Shown here piece by piece: positions 1 through 11,579 of a stretch of DNA of 64,000 bases. The stretch's first letter is position 1; the number at the start of each line of letters is the position of its first letter. The stretch covers positions 93,894 through 157,893 of the forward strand of contig CAJNOJ010000239.1 of the NCBI GenBank assembly GCA_905250025.1, given 5' to 3'. The position numbers and the translations under genes are program-made. The notes under the pieces are model-generated. The model was not told the origin of the DNA. It did no database searches and saw nothing but the letters and a program-made list of their open reading frames with translations. This stretch comes from Adineta ricciae (Eukaryota > Rotifera > Eurotatoria > Adinetida > Adinetidae).

Positions 1-984
1 CGTTGCAAGACCTTTGCTTTTCATTTTCTTTGCTCTATGACGTTCTTTCTTCTTCTTTTTTTTCAGATAAAATAATTGTACTTCACTAAGCCTTATTGAA
101 AGAACAGAATGGAATGGAATCGACACAGGAAAAAGAAAAAGTGTGTCTCTAGGGACAGGAAACATAGGTAACACTTCACTACTAAACTTTGATAGAATGT
201 ACATAGCTGTTTGTTCAAGAAAAGTGCATGACGAATCTATACCAGTCCTTAAGTTATAAGGAGTTGTGTTGTATAGAAATTGAATTCTCTAGAATCATGT
301 AGCAATTTTGAAAATGAAGGTCGTTGAAGACACGAACAATGCTAGGATCAGACTTGGAATCGATCTAGTGATAAATTTAGTCCCTCGAAAATTAGGAATT
401 TAAAATATAAGTAAAATCTTGTTTTTTTTTAATAGTAAATATCACATTCTATCTGTGAAAGCAAGTAACGTTTGCCATTTCGACTGGAGAAAAGGTTCAT
501 TTTTTTGTCGGTTTAAAAGAAACACCAAAAAAGAAAAGCCTAGATAAAAGTTGCATAAAAACAAGTCCATTCGAGACATAATTTGATTCTGCATCGAATG
601 AATACTATCCTCATTCAAAATTCCGTGTGCTGAATGATTTTCTCGAAATATAGCAACAATCATATTTTGACAACATGTGTAATATTGGTTAATTTAAAGA
701 AATCTCTGAGTCGTATCGTTTTTTTGTAGAGTAACGAGTAGCTGATGAAACAGAAGCCTGATAGAGAACTTTCTATTGATAAGACAGTTAGAAGGATATC
801 AATAGAAGTCCAACACATTTTGTCATCATTCTCACTCTCATCCGTTGAAATAAATAGAGCTGACGTATTATTTAGTGAGTCATAATATAATTATGAAAAA
901 TCGCAATATTTCGACAGAAAAAGTTGATTTTCATAACGTTCATCAGTACAATTCAGCAATATTGAGAGAGATAGAACCAGTATA
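1..984. other. AT-rich spacer, no gene seen
   Basis: Only short shadow reading frames lie here. I see no splice-consistent exon, RNA gene or terminal repeat. Confidence 0.5.
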
Positions 985-1572
985 TCCTCCAGCAACTAAA
1001 ACTCACCCATTCAATAGTGTGGTTGCTGAATGTCCTCCTCATATGGAATTCATGCTTGGAGTTAACGTCCATGTATTCGTCGTTGGATCGTATATCTCAG
1101 CGCTATTAAGATAACCACCACTATTCGTGCCGCCAGAAACTAATATATTTTTATTTAGTAGGATGGATATCGCGTGCCGAGTTCGCCGAGCATTCATACT
1201 TTGTTTCGTTGAGCATGTATTTGTTGAAGGATAATACAGGTTAACATCATTGAGAAAGTTACTGCTATCTTGTCCACCAGTAATTAACACCGTTGCATCT
1301 AGTAGTAACGATCATGTATGAAGCCATCGTGGAACACTAATGGAAACTTTTGATGGCCAAGTGCCTGTTCCTGGACTATACGATTCAGTAAGATTGGCAT
1401 AACCTGAACTAGATCCACTAATAATCAACATAGTTCCATCGAATAATAAGACCGATGTATGTGAATCACGTGCGATACTCATGCTTCTTGTTGTTATCCA
1501 TCCTAAATCAATGTAAACAATGAGAAAAAGTTTTCTTTCTAAAAGTGTGACGGCCGGTATGACATAAGTCAT
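985..1572 (-). pseudogene. decayed kelch-repeat protein
   Basis: On the minus strand one continuous frame encodes kelch blades, with motifs such as LITGGQDSS, ILVSGGTNSGGYLNSAEIYD and NTWTLTPSMN. These are the double-glycine and Tyr/Trp signatures of kelch beta-propellers. The frame is broken by three stop codons, all TGA: near 1309 (after WLHT), near 1038 (after MNSI) and near 1005 (after LLNG). A splice acceptor (ttgatttag) near 1505 suggests an upstream exon that I could not find. Only about four blades remain, fewer than a closed propeller needs. Kelch proteins of this style are a large bdelloid family, and this copy looks dead. Confidence 0.7.
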
Positions 1573-2316
1573 TCAAAAACAGACTTAGAACTATAATTCG
1601 AGTATGGTTCATGGCATACATGAGCTAATTGCAAGCTTACTGAGTGCCTCGGATTTTGGGATATGAGATCGCAGTATCTCTGGTTCTACTTAGCTAATCC
1701 TTGTGATTTTTTACACATGTGTTCCACTTAGATGTCCTCATCACTCCGCCCCAAAATCATTGAGTAATCCTCAATTAGTTTTAAGAGAACGACTAAATAC
1801 AACTCAAAAATACATTCTCTGTTACCAGCTTTCGAGTAAAACGCTATAAGACCACGTTGTTGATTGACTTCTATTTTAATAGTCGATGATATTCACAGCA
1901 TATAGTGTACGTATTTTCCATATAAAGCTCATTCTTTCTAACGACGTACTTTTTAATCTGTTTTTCTCGAAATACTATGTACAAACAATTCTCAATTTTC
2001 TCCTGCGTAAAATCGAAATCCGTTCTGAAACACAACCGTTCATCAAAAGTGGTTTCAGTTGCTGTTAAATAAAAGACAATCGATATTATTCTAAACTGTT
2101 TCAAAAAATTCTTGAAAACTTTTAGATTCATTGATAGTTAAAAGGGATAAAACTCGGCTTGGAAATTCAATTCTCGCATAGTATGTCACGTGAAATCTGG
2201 GTAGCTGTCTAGAATATAGTTCACGAAGACAATATTGGATTACAAGTCAATTTTGACCATTTTGTGTACACGATATCTCAACTGTTGGCAAAATTATTAA
2301 AGTCAGAGATTTTGTT
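1573..2316. other. AT-rich spacer
   Basis: No convincing coding or RNA feature. Two overlapping short frames at 1871-2131 on opposite strands look like chance. Confidence 0.4.
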
Positions 2317-2380
2317 ATCAGTGTGAAAATCACGAAGTTAGCACAGACAAACGATATGTTAGCTAAAAACTTTTTTACTA

Positions 2381-3008
2381 TAACGAGGGAACATATTTAA
2401 GTGATCAAGCAGTTTAGATCCCATCTTTTGGTGGTAAGTAGACTTCGATGAGGTATGAAAAATCTCAAAAGGATTCGTGTCCTCGTCTCTTTGTTCCCGA
2501 GTTATGGTTGTTCTACTCTATTTTCAGCTTATTGCAAGGTATTTCGATAAAACTCTGATGACGCATTTTCAACCTAAATTTTTGCCCATAAAAATGTCTC
2601 ATTCGCACTGGATTGTTCTACAAGTATCAGCTCGAAGGAATGTCTCCTTCACGAGATAAACGAGTTTTAAAAAATCCAGTATTAATTACATCAACCATTC
2701 GAAAAAACCGATCTGTCTTGGAAATTCATTATCTCGTGAAGGAAACATTCCTTCGAGCTGATACTTGTAGAACAATCCAGTGCGAATGAGACATTTTTAT
2801 GGGCAAAAATTTAGGTTGAAAATGCGTCATCAGAGTTTTATCGAAATACCTTGCAATAAGCTGAAAATAGAGTAGAACAACCATAACTCGGGAACAAAGA
2901 GACGAGGACACGAATCCTTTTGAGATTTTTCATACCTCATCGAAGTCTACTTACCACCAAAAGATGGGATCTAAACTGCTTGATCACCTAAACATGTTCC
3001 CTCGTAAG
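2381..3008. mobile_element. near-perfect palindromic element inside the outer MITE
   Basis: The left arm, 2381 to about 2660, and right arm, about 2731 to 3008, are almost exact reverse complements, with a loop of about 70 bp. As a result the same 60-codon frame appears on both strands and is not a gene. Ends read TAACGAGGGAACAT and ATGTTCCCTCGTAAG. A TA dinucleotide flanks both ends (2379-2380 and 3009-3010). The uninterrupted complementary arm of the outer MITE (tttactaagtcccgtc) shows what the empty site was. A 3-bp TAA reading of the target duplication is also possible. Non-autonomous. Confidence 0.8.
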
Positions 3009-3052
3009 TAAGTCCCGTCTATGAAAATCATACCATTCGACTCAGAATTTAA

Positions 3053-3777
3053 CCCTTTCACTCCCGGTGGGATATATACTTCCCACCTTAGTGAGAATTT
3101 ATATTTTTGAAAAAAATTCGAAATTATTTGAGGTTTCCGATGTTCAGAGAGAATATTTTCATTTTTTAGTCATAGTTAGGATGCTTGTTTGAACGGCTGT
3201 ATAGATATTTTTATGAATCTAATAACGTAATTAGTCGGGTAGCCCTTTTGAATTCGCAAGGTTTTGCTAAATATTCTGTAGTTTGTGTCCGAAAACACTT
3301 CGTGCTGTTGTTTTTTCCTGATAAGAGAAGGTACTATAGTATAATTGGATAATTATATCGTCGATAGAACTACCGGTGTAATATTTGAACTTTGAATTAT
3401 CTCAAAAACCTGAGTGTTTTCTAAAATCTAATGGATCCAGGTTCTGATGATAGAGTAGTCATTTGGAAGATTATTAAAAAGCACGATTGTCAGATGATTT
3501 GCCAGATTTTATTCCAACTTATTGTAGATGTCCTTATTTTAATAAAAAAAGAAAACGAATGTAATATGTACTGTTTGTGGTGTTTCTCATTGTGTGAAAA
3601 AATGCTTTTTTTGTCAGCAAAAGCTTTGTGCATCAACAATAAACTAAACATGCGCATACTCATAGAACAACAGTTTTTGTGACAACTTAACCAGCAGTCC
3701 CAAAACACTGCTTAGTCACTTATCATCATGTTTTTTTCAAACATTAGTTCCATAAAGAAAATTCGGGAGTCAAAGGG
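3053..3777. mobile_element. piggyBac-like element remnant, TTAA target duplication
   Basis: TTAA flanks both ends (3049-3052 and 3778-3781). The terminal repeats are CCCTTTCACTCCCG on the left and CCCTTTGACTCCCG on the right (complement), 13 of 14 identical. TTAA duplication with CCC-starting ends is the hallmark of piggyBac. Near 3560-3630 one frame gives a closely spaced cysteine series (VICTVCGVSHCVKKCFFC) that may be a relic of the C-terminal Cys-rich domain of piggyBac transposases, but it is closed by an upstream stop. It sits exactly in the gaattTTAA core of the outer MITE, so it inserted later. Confidence 0.75.
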
Positions 3778-4266
3778 TTAATTCTGCACCGAACGGTGAT
3801 GTTTCTACTCACGGGACAAACTTTGGAAAAATGTTTACCTATATCTTTATTTGCCTCCTATAGATATATTTATGATCCAAAGAAAATTTTTCCAAAGTTT
3901 GTCCTGTGAGTAGAAACATCACCATTCGATGCAGAATTAAACTCTGAGTTGAATGGCGTATGGTTTTCATAGACGGGACTTAGTAAACAAAGTTTTTAGC
4001 TAACATATCGTTTGTTCGTGCTAGCTTCATACCGATACCTTTTACACAAGATTTTAGAAAAGACACAGATAAATATCTGTTTTAGAAACAGAAAGGAAGA
4101 AGACGGATCCCAGTGACTAAGGAGAAACTAAACCTCGGATTCATGATCATCGACCTCTATATCCCTTCGATCTATCCTTACTCGCCACTGTAAGAACTCA
4201 TAATTTACTGCAAGCTGATTGGATTGTATAAACAAACTTTTTCCATTTTAACGACCGTATTTTACA

Positions 4267-4362
4267 AGTAACGCTCGTCTAGAGACTCGCTCAGCTCTTT
4301 CTCGTAGAAATCGTGCTCTCAGATATTACACTTTAAAGCTATTATTGCGTGTGTATTAATTT
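4267..4362 (+). repeat. about 95 bp repeat at the outer edge of copy A
   Basis: The sequence starts agtaacgctcgtctagagac and runs through ctttctcgtagaaatcgtg. A diverged direct copy lies at 13239-13330 (agtaacgctcgtcgttagac), and an inverted copy forms the outer end of copy B at about 48760-48842. The A/B homology stops exactly here. Confidence 0.65.
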
Positions 4363-4814
4363 ATTTTTAGTGTAGATTAGATATGTTCACAAAAGTACTA
4401 TGAGATATTTATACTAATTATCAACTTGAGCAGCAGATATTCTAAATAAGTATCAATACGATTAAGTAGATTATGAGTTATTACATGAAAAAAGAAAATA
4501 ACAAAACACGATAGGAAATATCTGCTACAATTAGAGAAAAGAAACGATTACTACAACAATTAAGACTAATGTGAAGAAAGAGGTTAAAAAAATGAACCTA
4601 TACGAATAGTTATTTTAAGATAATTTGAAAAATCAATATACATTTTATATGCTTGTAATAACACTAAATTCTTAACAGCGTATCGATTTATACACGTTCA
4701 AAAAGCGGAAGAGGTACATTCTCGTTTTGTCTTTTTGTCAAGTTCATCTAGACGTTTCAGTTCAGCGTCTTGAGCAAGAGAGGGTCGAACTTGTAAACAA
4801 GTAATAAATGTTTT

Positions 4815-5913
4815 GGCACTAGGACAATTCGTCGACGGACAATTCGTCGACGGACAATTCGTCGCGGACAATTCGTCGCCTGGACAATTCGTCGACGGAC
4901 AATTCGTCGCCTGGACAATTCGTCGCCTGGACAATTCGTCGCCATCATAATATTATTAATTGGCAGCATTACATATGTAAATCAATTAATAAAAAAAGCT
5001 ACACTATCACCAAAAATGTTGTTAGTGACACTAAGTGGAGCCTATCAATCTAATGGTACTGTGAACAGAAAAATACGAATTACTTGAAAACTAAATACAG
5101 AATGTTTCGAAAGTACCAAAATATAGAATTTCAATATTATAACATTACTGAACCTTTGAGCATAGAACATTCACTGAGCTGGCTGCGAAAGAAAAATTGC
5201 ATCGTATTCACTATGTTAATAAATTTTTCACTCTTGTGAATCAGGTAGAAGTTTGGGGAAACTGACTGGAAAAGTTCTACAAAGTAGCGAGTGACTTTTA
5301 TCATAGTTCCTTTACGCAGTATTCGACTATTTTTTCAAAATATCTCTGTTCTTATTAGTGCAATCCTCAAAGGTTTTTATCAAACACTAAATTTAGTCAG
5401 TTGAAACAATGGGCACTATATAGAATGAGTTTTACTTCGCAACGAACATCCTGGTTCTAATATGCTTTCAGTTAGTATTTCATCATTATAGTATGCAGAA
5501 TAAAGTCCCCATCCGTATGGATTTCCGATAGGATCCGTTTTTCATTAAGAAGACGCTAGTATCTGATACTATTTTAGTGAGAAGTATGAAATATTTAGTC
5601 GTTTTTTGTTCAATCTGTTTCATTGCATATCGTAGATTTTTTTACTAATTACATTTTTCTCTTTTACAAACGTATTGATCCTTATGCCATGCTTACCTCT
5701 CTCTCTCTCCCTATCTGTACATTATGTTAATCTTGTTACAACTAATTAATTACACGAGTGAGTACTTGTGCGACAAATTATGATGGCGACGAATTGTCCA
5801 GGCGACGAATTGTCCAGGCGACGAATTGTCCGTCGACGAATTGTCCAGGCGACGAATTGTCCGCGACGAATTGTCTGTCGACGAATTGTCCGTCGACGAA
5901 TTGTCCGTCCACC
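4815..5913. mobile_element. 1.1 kb MULE-like element with tandem-repeat termini
   Basis: Each end is an array of 7-8 copies of a 12 bp core GACGAATTGTCC (and complement) separated by 1-4 bp spacers, in opposite orientation at the two ends (4821-4942 and 5785-5911). A 9-bp target duplication, AAATGTTTT, flanks it at 4806-4814 and 5914-5922. Copy B holds the unoccupied site with a single complement AAAACATTT at 48314-48322, which proves mobility. The interior (4945-5780) has no sizeable reading frame, so it is non-autonomous. A 9-bp duplication and long repetitive termini fit Mutator-like elements; the family assignment is inference. Confidence 0.85.
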
Positions 5914-8543
5914 AAATGTTTTTCTGAAAATCGGTATCCTTGATTTGAACAATTTTTTTAATTCTGAAAAAACCTAACATCAGATTCGAAGTCTCCGCAC
6001 CGAAATACCTCTGGAAATATCTTTTCGGAAAAATCGATGTTTTTTTGACCGTGCAGACATACAAGCAAACAATTTATGTTTATAAGACTCTTCTCTACGA
6101 GAAAGAGAAAATCGAATATCAAAATCAAGACGAAAAATATATAGCTGGTTGCGCCACTGCAACGAGTAATCCAGCTTTCAGGTCCTGCACAATTCTCATC
6201 GAATCCGATCCAGTGTACTCGCTCTGGGCAACCATCCCCTAAAGCGTAATTAAGATTGAGAACCTCAAACTCGACGTCAATTTCTTCCGGTGCACCTTTG
6301 TTTTAAATCTCAGTCGATATGTAGTCTATTTGAAAGGAAATCTTTCTGATCCATTATAAGTATGCGTAAGCTCCTTGCTCTTCTCTGCTGAAAAAAAGAA
6401 CATCATGTGACGTACAGTAGGATGTCATTGCTGTTAAACATGGTATAAAGCGAAACATATTCATTGAATTCGAATAGAAATAGAAAAACGGCGGATATTG
6501 TGGATAGATCATTATAATCGGCTAGACAACAACAGCTTTTTACAAAGAGACAAGTGATTCGGTTTATGCAGTAAAACAAGTCTCTATGGTGTTTCACGTA
6601 TGCTGAAAGATTTAGTTCTACCATTTTAGTACCAGATCAGGGAGTTCATAATGGGCGGACATTACTTATAAATTGCATATGTATAATGAAATAAGTTTCA
6701 ATATGCGTGTATTCGTTGTCCTGCACTAGGTCTTCGCTTTTCTGAGAAATATTAGATCCAATCTGAAAATTCAACAAGATTTACTGTCAGAAGATGATGC
6801 TTTTGAGCATGAGCGCTCTATTCGGAACAAACGTGGCAGAGTTTTTTTTTCGTGTGTTAGGAGAAACTTCTGCAACTACTGAAAAGTAAAAAACATTAAT
6901 TAATCTAAGCCTATTTACCTCATTTTAACGATGACAATAAAAAGTGACTGTATACAGGATGCCGTATTGATAAACAATCGGAGACTAAATGTGCACAAAT
7001 ATCTTGATTAAAAGTAAAATCATTTGTACTTAGATGATGACACTTTGCATACTTTCAGTCCACTCGATTTATATGAGTGTACGTTGACTAACTAGTGTTA
7101 ACCCCTTTCAAAAAGGCGGGCTATATACATACCATTTCAGATACACCTCAAAATGTAGTAATACTATATGTATAAAATCAGTCTGGGGTGGCTCCAGATA
7201 GCTAAAATCCACTTCTGTCTAATGATCATCATCTCGTGCGAGTTTTCAATCACCGATATGTGCAGAGAACGCAAAGACAGATACTCAAATCAAACGAAAT
7301 GTACGTTCTCTTACAGTGTAATGTTAAGGAACGCTATGAATATATATGTAATATCTTAGCGTACAGACTATGATGTTGAATGATGCACACCTGAGCGGTT
7401 TCAGTTTTCTCATCATTCGAAAGATAGATCTTAGAGCAAGGACACAATAGCTGCCTATCATTAGATGTCAAATGTACCAGTCCGAATCTGATTGAGAAGA
7501 TTTGTAAAAATGGTTATCCTCCGCTTTTCTTACGGCCTCACATTTGCTATCGTTTCAAGCCGTGTAGAGATTTTACATGTAAGTAAACCATAAACGGAAA
7601 ACCGTGTTATCAGAATAATATGCAAACAATTTCGAGAGTATGCTCCACTGCTTTTTCCGCGATAAAATCTTGCAACAAATACTTCCCTGATATTTTCCTA
7701 TGGATCAACACTGAGAGCGAATGGAGCTGATCATAATCGACAAAATCACTTCTTTTCAGACTACCCTGATCGTGGGAAATAGTTAGTATAACAGCGTGAT
7801 TTGATGCGCTAATTTTCGCCCATTCTCTCTTCACTGTGCCATTTAAGTCACTTTATAACACATTGTTTATTTCCAATCCACCACAGAATTCATAGATAAC
7901 GGATACATACTACTCTCTCCAAAAACAAACTACAAGCAAACATAACACTACATTAACAAGCTCTCAATACATTTAGGCTTTGGAATCAAACATAAAACAG
8001 CTAGATAATAATAAAACATCGCTGCCATTCAGTGTACCATGGTCTGATCACTTTGCTTGTTACAAGAACTGACATGTAAAATGCATACGTGCTGTACTCC
8101 TGTCGATTCTATTCTGCTCTATCTCCAATATAGTCGAACAGCCTGCAGTAATGTTGTCTTATCAATCACACACTTTCAGAAACAAATTGCGATCTAAGAG
8201 AACCTCTCATAAACGCATCGTACCGTGGCACCTCTTCCATAAAAAACTACTCGGTTACACCTTCGTGAGTAAAGCATTCACTTCCACTATTTCACATATA
8301 TTTTCCTACCACAAAAACCATTCTCATTCAGGTCACATCCACTACTCACAACAACAATTCATTTTCTATTCATTCACTACTTCTCACTGACACCAAAACC
8401 GCACACCAACTGATATCCAGTAAGTTCTCAATCGAAAAGCATCCTTTCCACTACAAGAGTCACTGCAAATCCACTATCACTTGTTCTCCCATTCGATTCA
8501 GGGCAAGATCTACACCAAATTAACGCACTAAGAATTCGATAAA
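5914..8543. other. copy A flank without a supported gene
   Basis: This stretch is shared with copy B (45333-48320). It contains a dispersed repeat at about 5925-6130 (gacatacaagcaaacaattt), the 80 bp A-specific insert, a TTAACCCCTTTC motif at 7100 resembling a piggyBac end with no partner, and two short frames preserved in both copies (7168-7359 plus, 63 codons; 7610-7834 minus, 75 codons, no ATG). Because the copies are nearly identical, their preservation does not prove that they code. Confidence 0.5.
6171..6250. repeat. 80 bp insertion specific to copy A
   Basis: Aligned with copy B (48060-48100), A has about 80 extra bases bounded by TAAT at 6167-6170 and 6247-6250. The source is not recognised. 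A transposition footprint and a deletion in B are both possible. Confidence 0.5.
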
Positions 8544-11463
8544 TCAGATATTCCCAATTTTGTTCCAGCAAAGCATCAGTCTTACTACATTTCTAAGCAA
8601 CGCGTTCGCAATCTGTTGTTTCATTTCAGCACCGATTTTGTTATTACCGAGATCTAGTGTAGTGAGTGTCTGTAAGTGTGAGAGAGACTGAGTACTTCAC
8701 CTTTCGTGAAACGAAATCAGTATTACAATGTTCGTTCGCAACGCATCCGCAATGTGTTGTGCTCCTTCAGTACCGATCCCGTTCCAATTGAGGCTTAGTG
8801 TGGTGAGTGTCTGTCGGCGTGAGAGAGACTGAGTACTTCACCTTCCGTGAAATCAGATCCGTATTACCGTGTTCCTTCGCAACGCATCCCCAATGTGTTG
8901 TGCTCCTTTATCACCGATTCTGTCACCTTGGAGATCTAGTCTGGTGAGTGTCTGTAGGTGCAAGAGAGACTGAGTTCTTCACCTTCCGCGAAATGAAATC
9001 GATATTACCGTGTTCGTTCGCAATGCATCCGCAATGTGTTGTGCTCCTTCACCACCGATTTCGCTCCAATTGAAATTTAGTGTGTTGAGCGTCTGTGGGT
9101 GTGAGAGAGACTGCGTGTTTCACCTTTCGTGAAATGAAATCAGTATTACGGTGTTCGTTCGCAACGCATCCGCAATGTATTGTGCTCCTTTATCATCGAT
9201 TCCGTTATTGCCGAGATCCAGTGCAGTGAGTATCTGTGGGTGTGAGACAGATTGAGACCTTCACCTTCCGTGAAATGAGATCAGTATTACCGTGCTCCTT
9301 CGCAACGCATCTGCAATGTATTGTGCTCCTACAGCACCGACTCCATTGCAAGTGAGGCTTAGTGTAGTGAGTGTCTGTAGGTGTGGGACAGACTGAGTGT
9401 TTTAACTTCCGTCAAGTGAAATCAGTATTACCGTGTTCGTTCGCAACGCATCCGCAATGTGTTGTGCTCCTTCAGCGCCGATTCTGTCATTGCCCAGATT
9501 TAGTGCGGTGAGTGTCTGTGGGTGTGGGAGACACTGTGTGCTTCACCTTTCGTGAAATGAAAGCAGTATTACTCTGTTCGTTCGCAACGCGTCCGCAATG
9601 TGTTGTGATCCTTCAGCACCGATTTCGTTATTGCCGAGATTTAGTGCGGTGAGTGTCTGTGGGTGTGAGACAGACTGAGTACTTCACCTTTTGTGAAATG
9701 AAATCAGTATTACCGTGTTCACCCGCAATGCATCACCAATGTGTTGTGCTCCTTCAGCACGGATGTCGTTGAAATTGAGTTCCAGTGCAGTGAGTGTCTG
9801 TAGGTGTGAGAGACACTGATTACTTCATCTTTCGTGAAATGAAATCAGTGTTACCGTGTTCGTTCGCAACGCATCCGCAATGCATTTTGCTCCTTCAGCA
9901 CCGATTTCGTTCCAATTGAGGTTTAGTGACGTGAGTATCTGTAGGTGCGAGAGACATTGGGTTCTTCGCCTTTCGTGAAATGAAATCGATATTACCGTGT
10001 TCGTTTGCAACGCATCCGCAATGTGTTGTGCTCCTTTATTACCGATTTCGTTATTGCCGAGATGTAATGCGTGGAGTGTCTGTGGGTGTGAGAGAGACTG
10101 AGTACTTTACCTTTCGTGAAATGAGATCCGTATTACGGTGTTCATTCGCAATGCATCCGCAATATGCTGCGCTCCTTCAGCACCGATTTTGGTATTGCGG
10201 AGATGTAGTGCGGTGAGTGTCTGTAAGTGCGAGAGACACTGAGTACTTCACCTTTCGTGAAATGAGATCAGCATTACAGTGTTCGTTCGCAACGCATCCG
10301 CAATGCATTTTGCTCCTTCAGCACCGATTTCGTTCCAATTGAGGTTTAGTGACGTGAGTATCTGTAGGTGCGAGAGACATTGAGTTGTTCACCTGTGGTG
10401 AAATGAAATCGATATTACCGTGTTCGTTTGCAACGCATGCGCAATGTGTTGTGCTCCTTTAGCACCGATTTTGTTAGTTTCGAGATGTAGTGCGGTGAGT
10501 GTCTGTGGGTGTGAGAGAGACTGAGTACTTCACCTTTCGTGAAATGAAATCAGTATTACGGTGTTCGTTCGCAACGCATCCGCAATGTGTTGTGCTCCTT
10601 TATCGCCGATGCCGTTATGGCCGAGATCTAGTGCGGTGAGTGTCTAGATGAAAACAATATATTATGAAAAGGACAAATAGCAAAGAGAGTCTTTGATGAC
10701 ACGTCTGATCGTATATGTGTGATATGAAATTGTCATGTTTGGGGACGATTATTAGGAAGCAGTTGGATCTATATATTCGTTTTTTGGTGTGGTTGATGAT
10801 GGTTGCTGTGGCGTAGGAAAGACTGCGTTCAGAGAAGAAGTGCTGTGTTGGCAATATGGACATGAGATTACCGTGAGCTGATCGAGTGGAAAGAGTAGGA
10901 TATAGTAACTATCAATAGTTATTGATTGTAGTGAGATATCTCTTCTGAGGGCGCTCTCCAAGGAAATTGACATCCTACTTTTGTGATATGTGGGAGTCTG
11001 ATTGTGTGTGTGTGATGGTGAGAATGAATATAGGCATAGGCCCAGAAATTGCGAAAGCTAGTTTGGTTCGTTTGGGAGGTTTCATCAAGAGTGATAGTTG
11101 ATGCACTCTTATATCGAATAATTCAATATACATAGGAGAAAGGCGAGAGACTGGAGGAAAGCTTGATTTCATATCGCTTCGCACTGTGATTGTCTGATTC
11201 GATCAAATTATTTGTGGATTATGAGATTATTTTACCTCTTCCTATGGGGAAATTTGCAATGTCAATATCATTAGGCTTATGTGTAGCACAACCGACAAGA
11301 ATGTTAAGATGACAAGTAAACTTACTCGATATCGCTCATAGGTGCTCAGGATCTGATTGAGCCGCCGGGAAATGTTTTGCATTGAACAAAATAGCGTCTG
11401 CTCATTTTGATGATCCATAATTCGATAAACAATTTCGACGGGTAATGTGGAAAATGTGTGCAT
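8544..11463 (-). pseudogene. F-box plus LRR-array gene, copy A (probably non-functional)
   Basis: Exon 1 (11463-11326, 46 codons) begins MHTFSTLPVEIVYRIMDHQ and ends STYERYR before a gtaagt donor. This is an F-box: LP-x-E-I, then a Cys/Met/Asn-Ile-Ser-Arg-Arg-Leu core. A TATA-like catatataaat lies about 105 bp upstream. The part from 11300 to 10690 includes coding-like sequence (for example LQSITIDSYYILLFPLDQL) but I could not resolve its exons. From 10643 down to 8544 there are fifteen exons of about 84 bp, each encoding one 28-residue RI/NLR-type leucine-rich repeat. The last has a conserved tail ending NKIGNI and a TGA. The GT donor just before the first LRR exon in B and C (ggtatttg) reads gctatttg here (10679-10680), so splicing into the array is probably lost. 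In F-box proteins, LRRs choose the ubiquitination substrate; that role is inferred. Confidence 0.6.
8553..10643 (-). repeat. tandem array of 15 single-LRR exon cassettes
   Basis: Period about 141 bp: an 84 bp exon (TLTTLDL-x-x-N-x-IGAEGA...ALRTNT) plus an intron of about 57 bp that runs gtaatactgatttcattt...cacccacag. Exon and intron sequences are both conserved between units. Units start on the plus strand near 8600, 8729, 8868, 9008, 9149, 9290, 9431, 9571, 9713, 9855, 9996, 10137, 10278, 10418 and 10559. The units near 9855 and 10278 are almost identical, evidence of recent segmental duplication within the array. Confidence 0.9.
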
Positions 11464-11579
11464 GTTGTATTTCAATCGTGCAACAAACCGTATCGTAGGG
11501 ACCGAAAGCGATGAAAAATGTTTTACTTTGTTCGTTATCAGTAGAAACTGGTGGTGGTGATGCATTTATATATGTTTTT

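Larger units (their letters stand above)
2317..4036. mobile_element. foldback MITE (MULE-like) split by two later insertions
   Basis: The terminal inverted repeats start ATCAGTGTGAA on the left (2317) and are matched by the complement ending near 4036. A 36-40 bp block containing gctaacatatcgtttgt is inverted between 2335-2376 and 3981-4027. The sequence next to the core (gaatttaattctgcatcgaatggtg, here interrupted, then gacaaactttggaaaaa) is the same family as the intact foldback at 57984-58368. Removing the insertions at 2381-3010 and 3053-3781 leaves about 360 bp, close to that 385 bp relative. The flanking target duplication is not clear (gattttgtt versus accttttac), so the outer ends have decayed. 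Confidence 0.75.

Noticed and set aside
2477-2911. Identical 60-codon frames on opposite strands, looking like a duplicated small gene
   Set aside because: They are the two arms of one palindromic transposable element; identity on both strands follows from the hairpin.
4757-5977. Repetitive Arg/Ser/Cys-rich frames over the GACGAATTGTCC arrays
   Set aside because: Reading frames through a 12-bp repeat in transposon ends; no start context and present on both strands.
7610-7834. 75-codon frame preserved in copies A and B
   Set aside because: The copies are nearly identical overall, so preservation is uninformative; no ATG and no splice partners.
8553-10643. tgtgggtgtgag repeats resembling the bdelloid telomere repeat TGTGGG
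   Set aside because: Each occurrence is part of the intron end or next exon start of the LRR cassettes, once per 141 bp, not a telomeric run.
8553-10643. CRISPR-like array because of regular spacing
   Set aside because: The repeats code for LRRs with splice sites, spacers are conserved introns, and the genome is eukaryotic.
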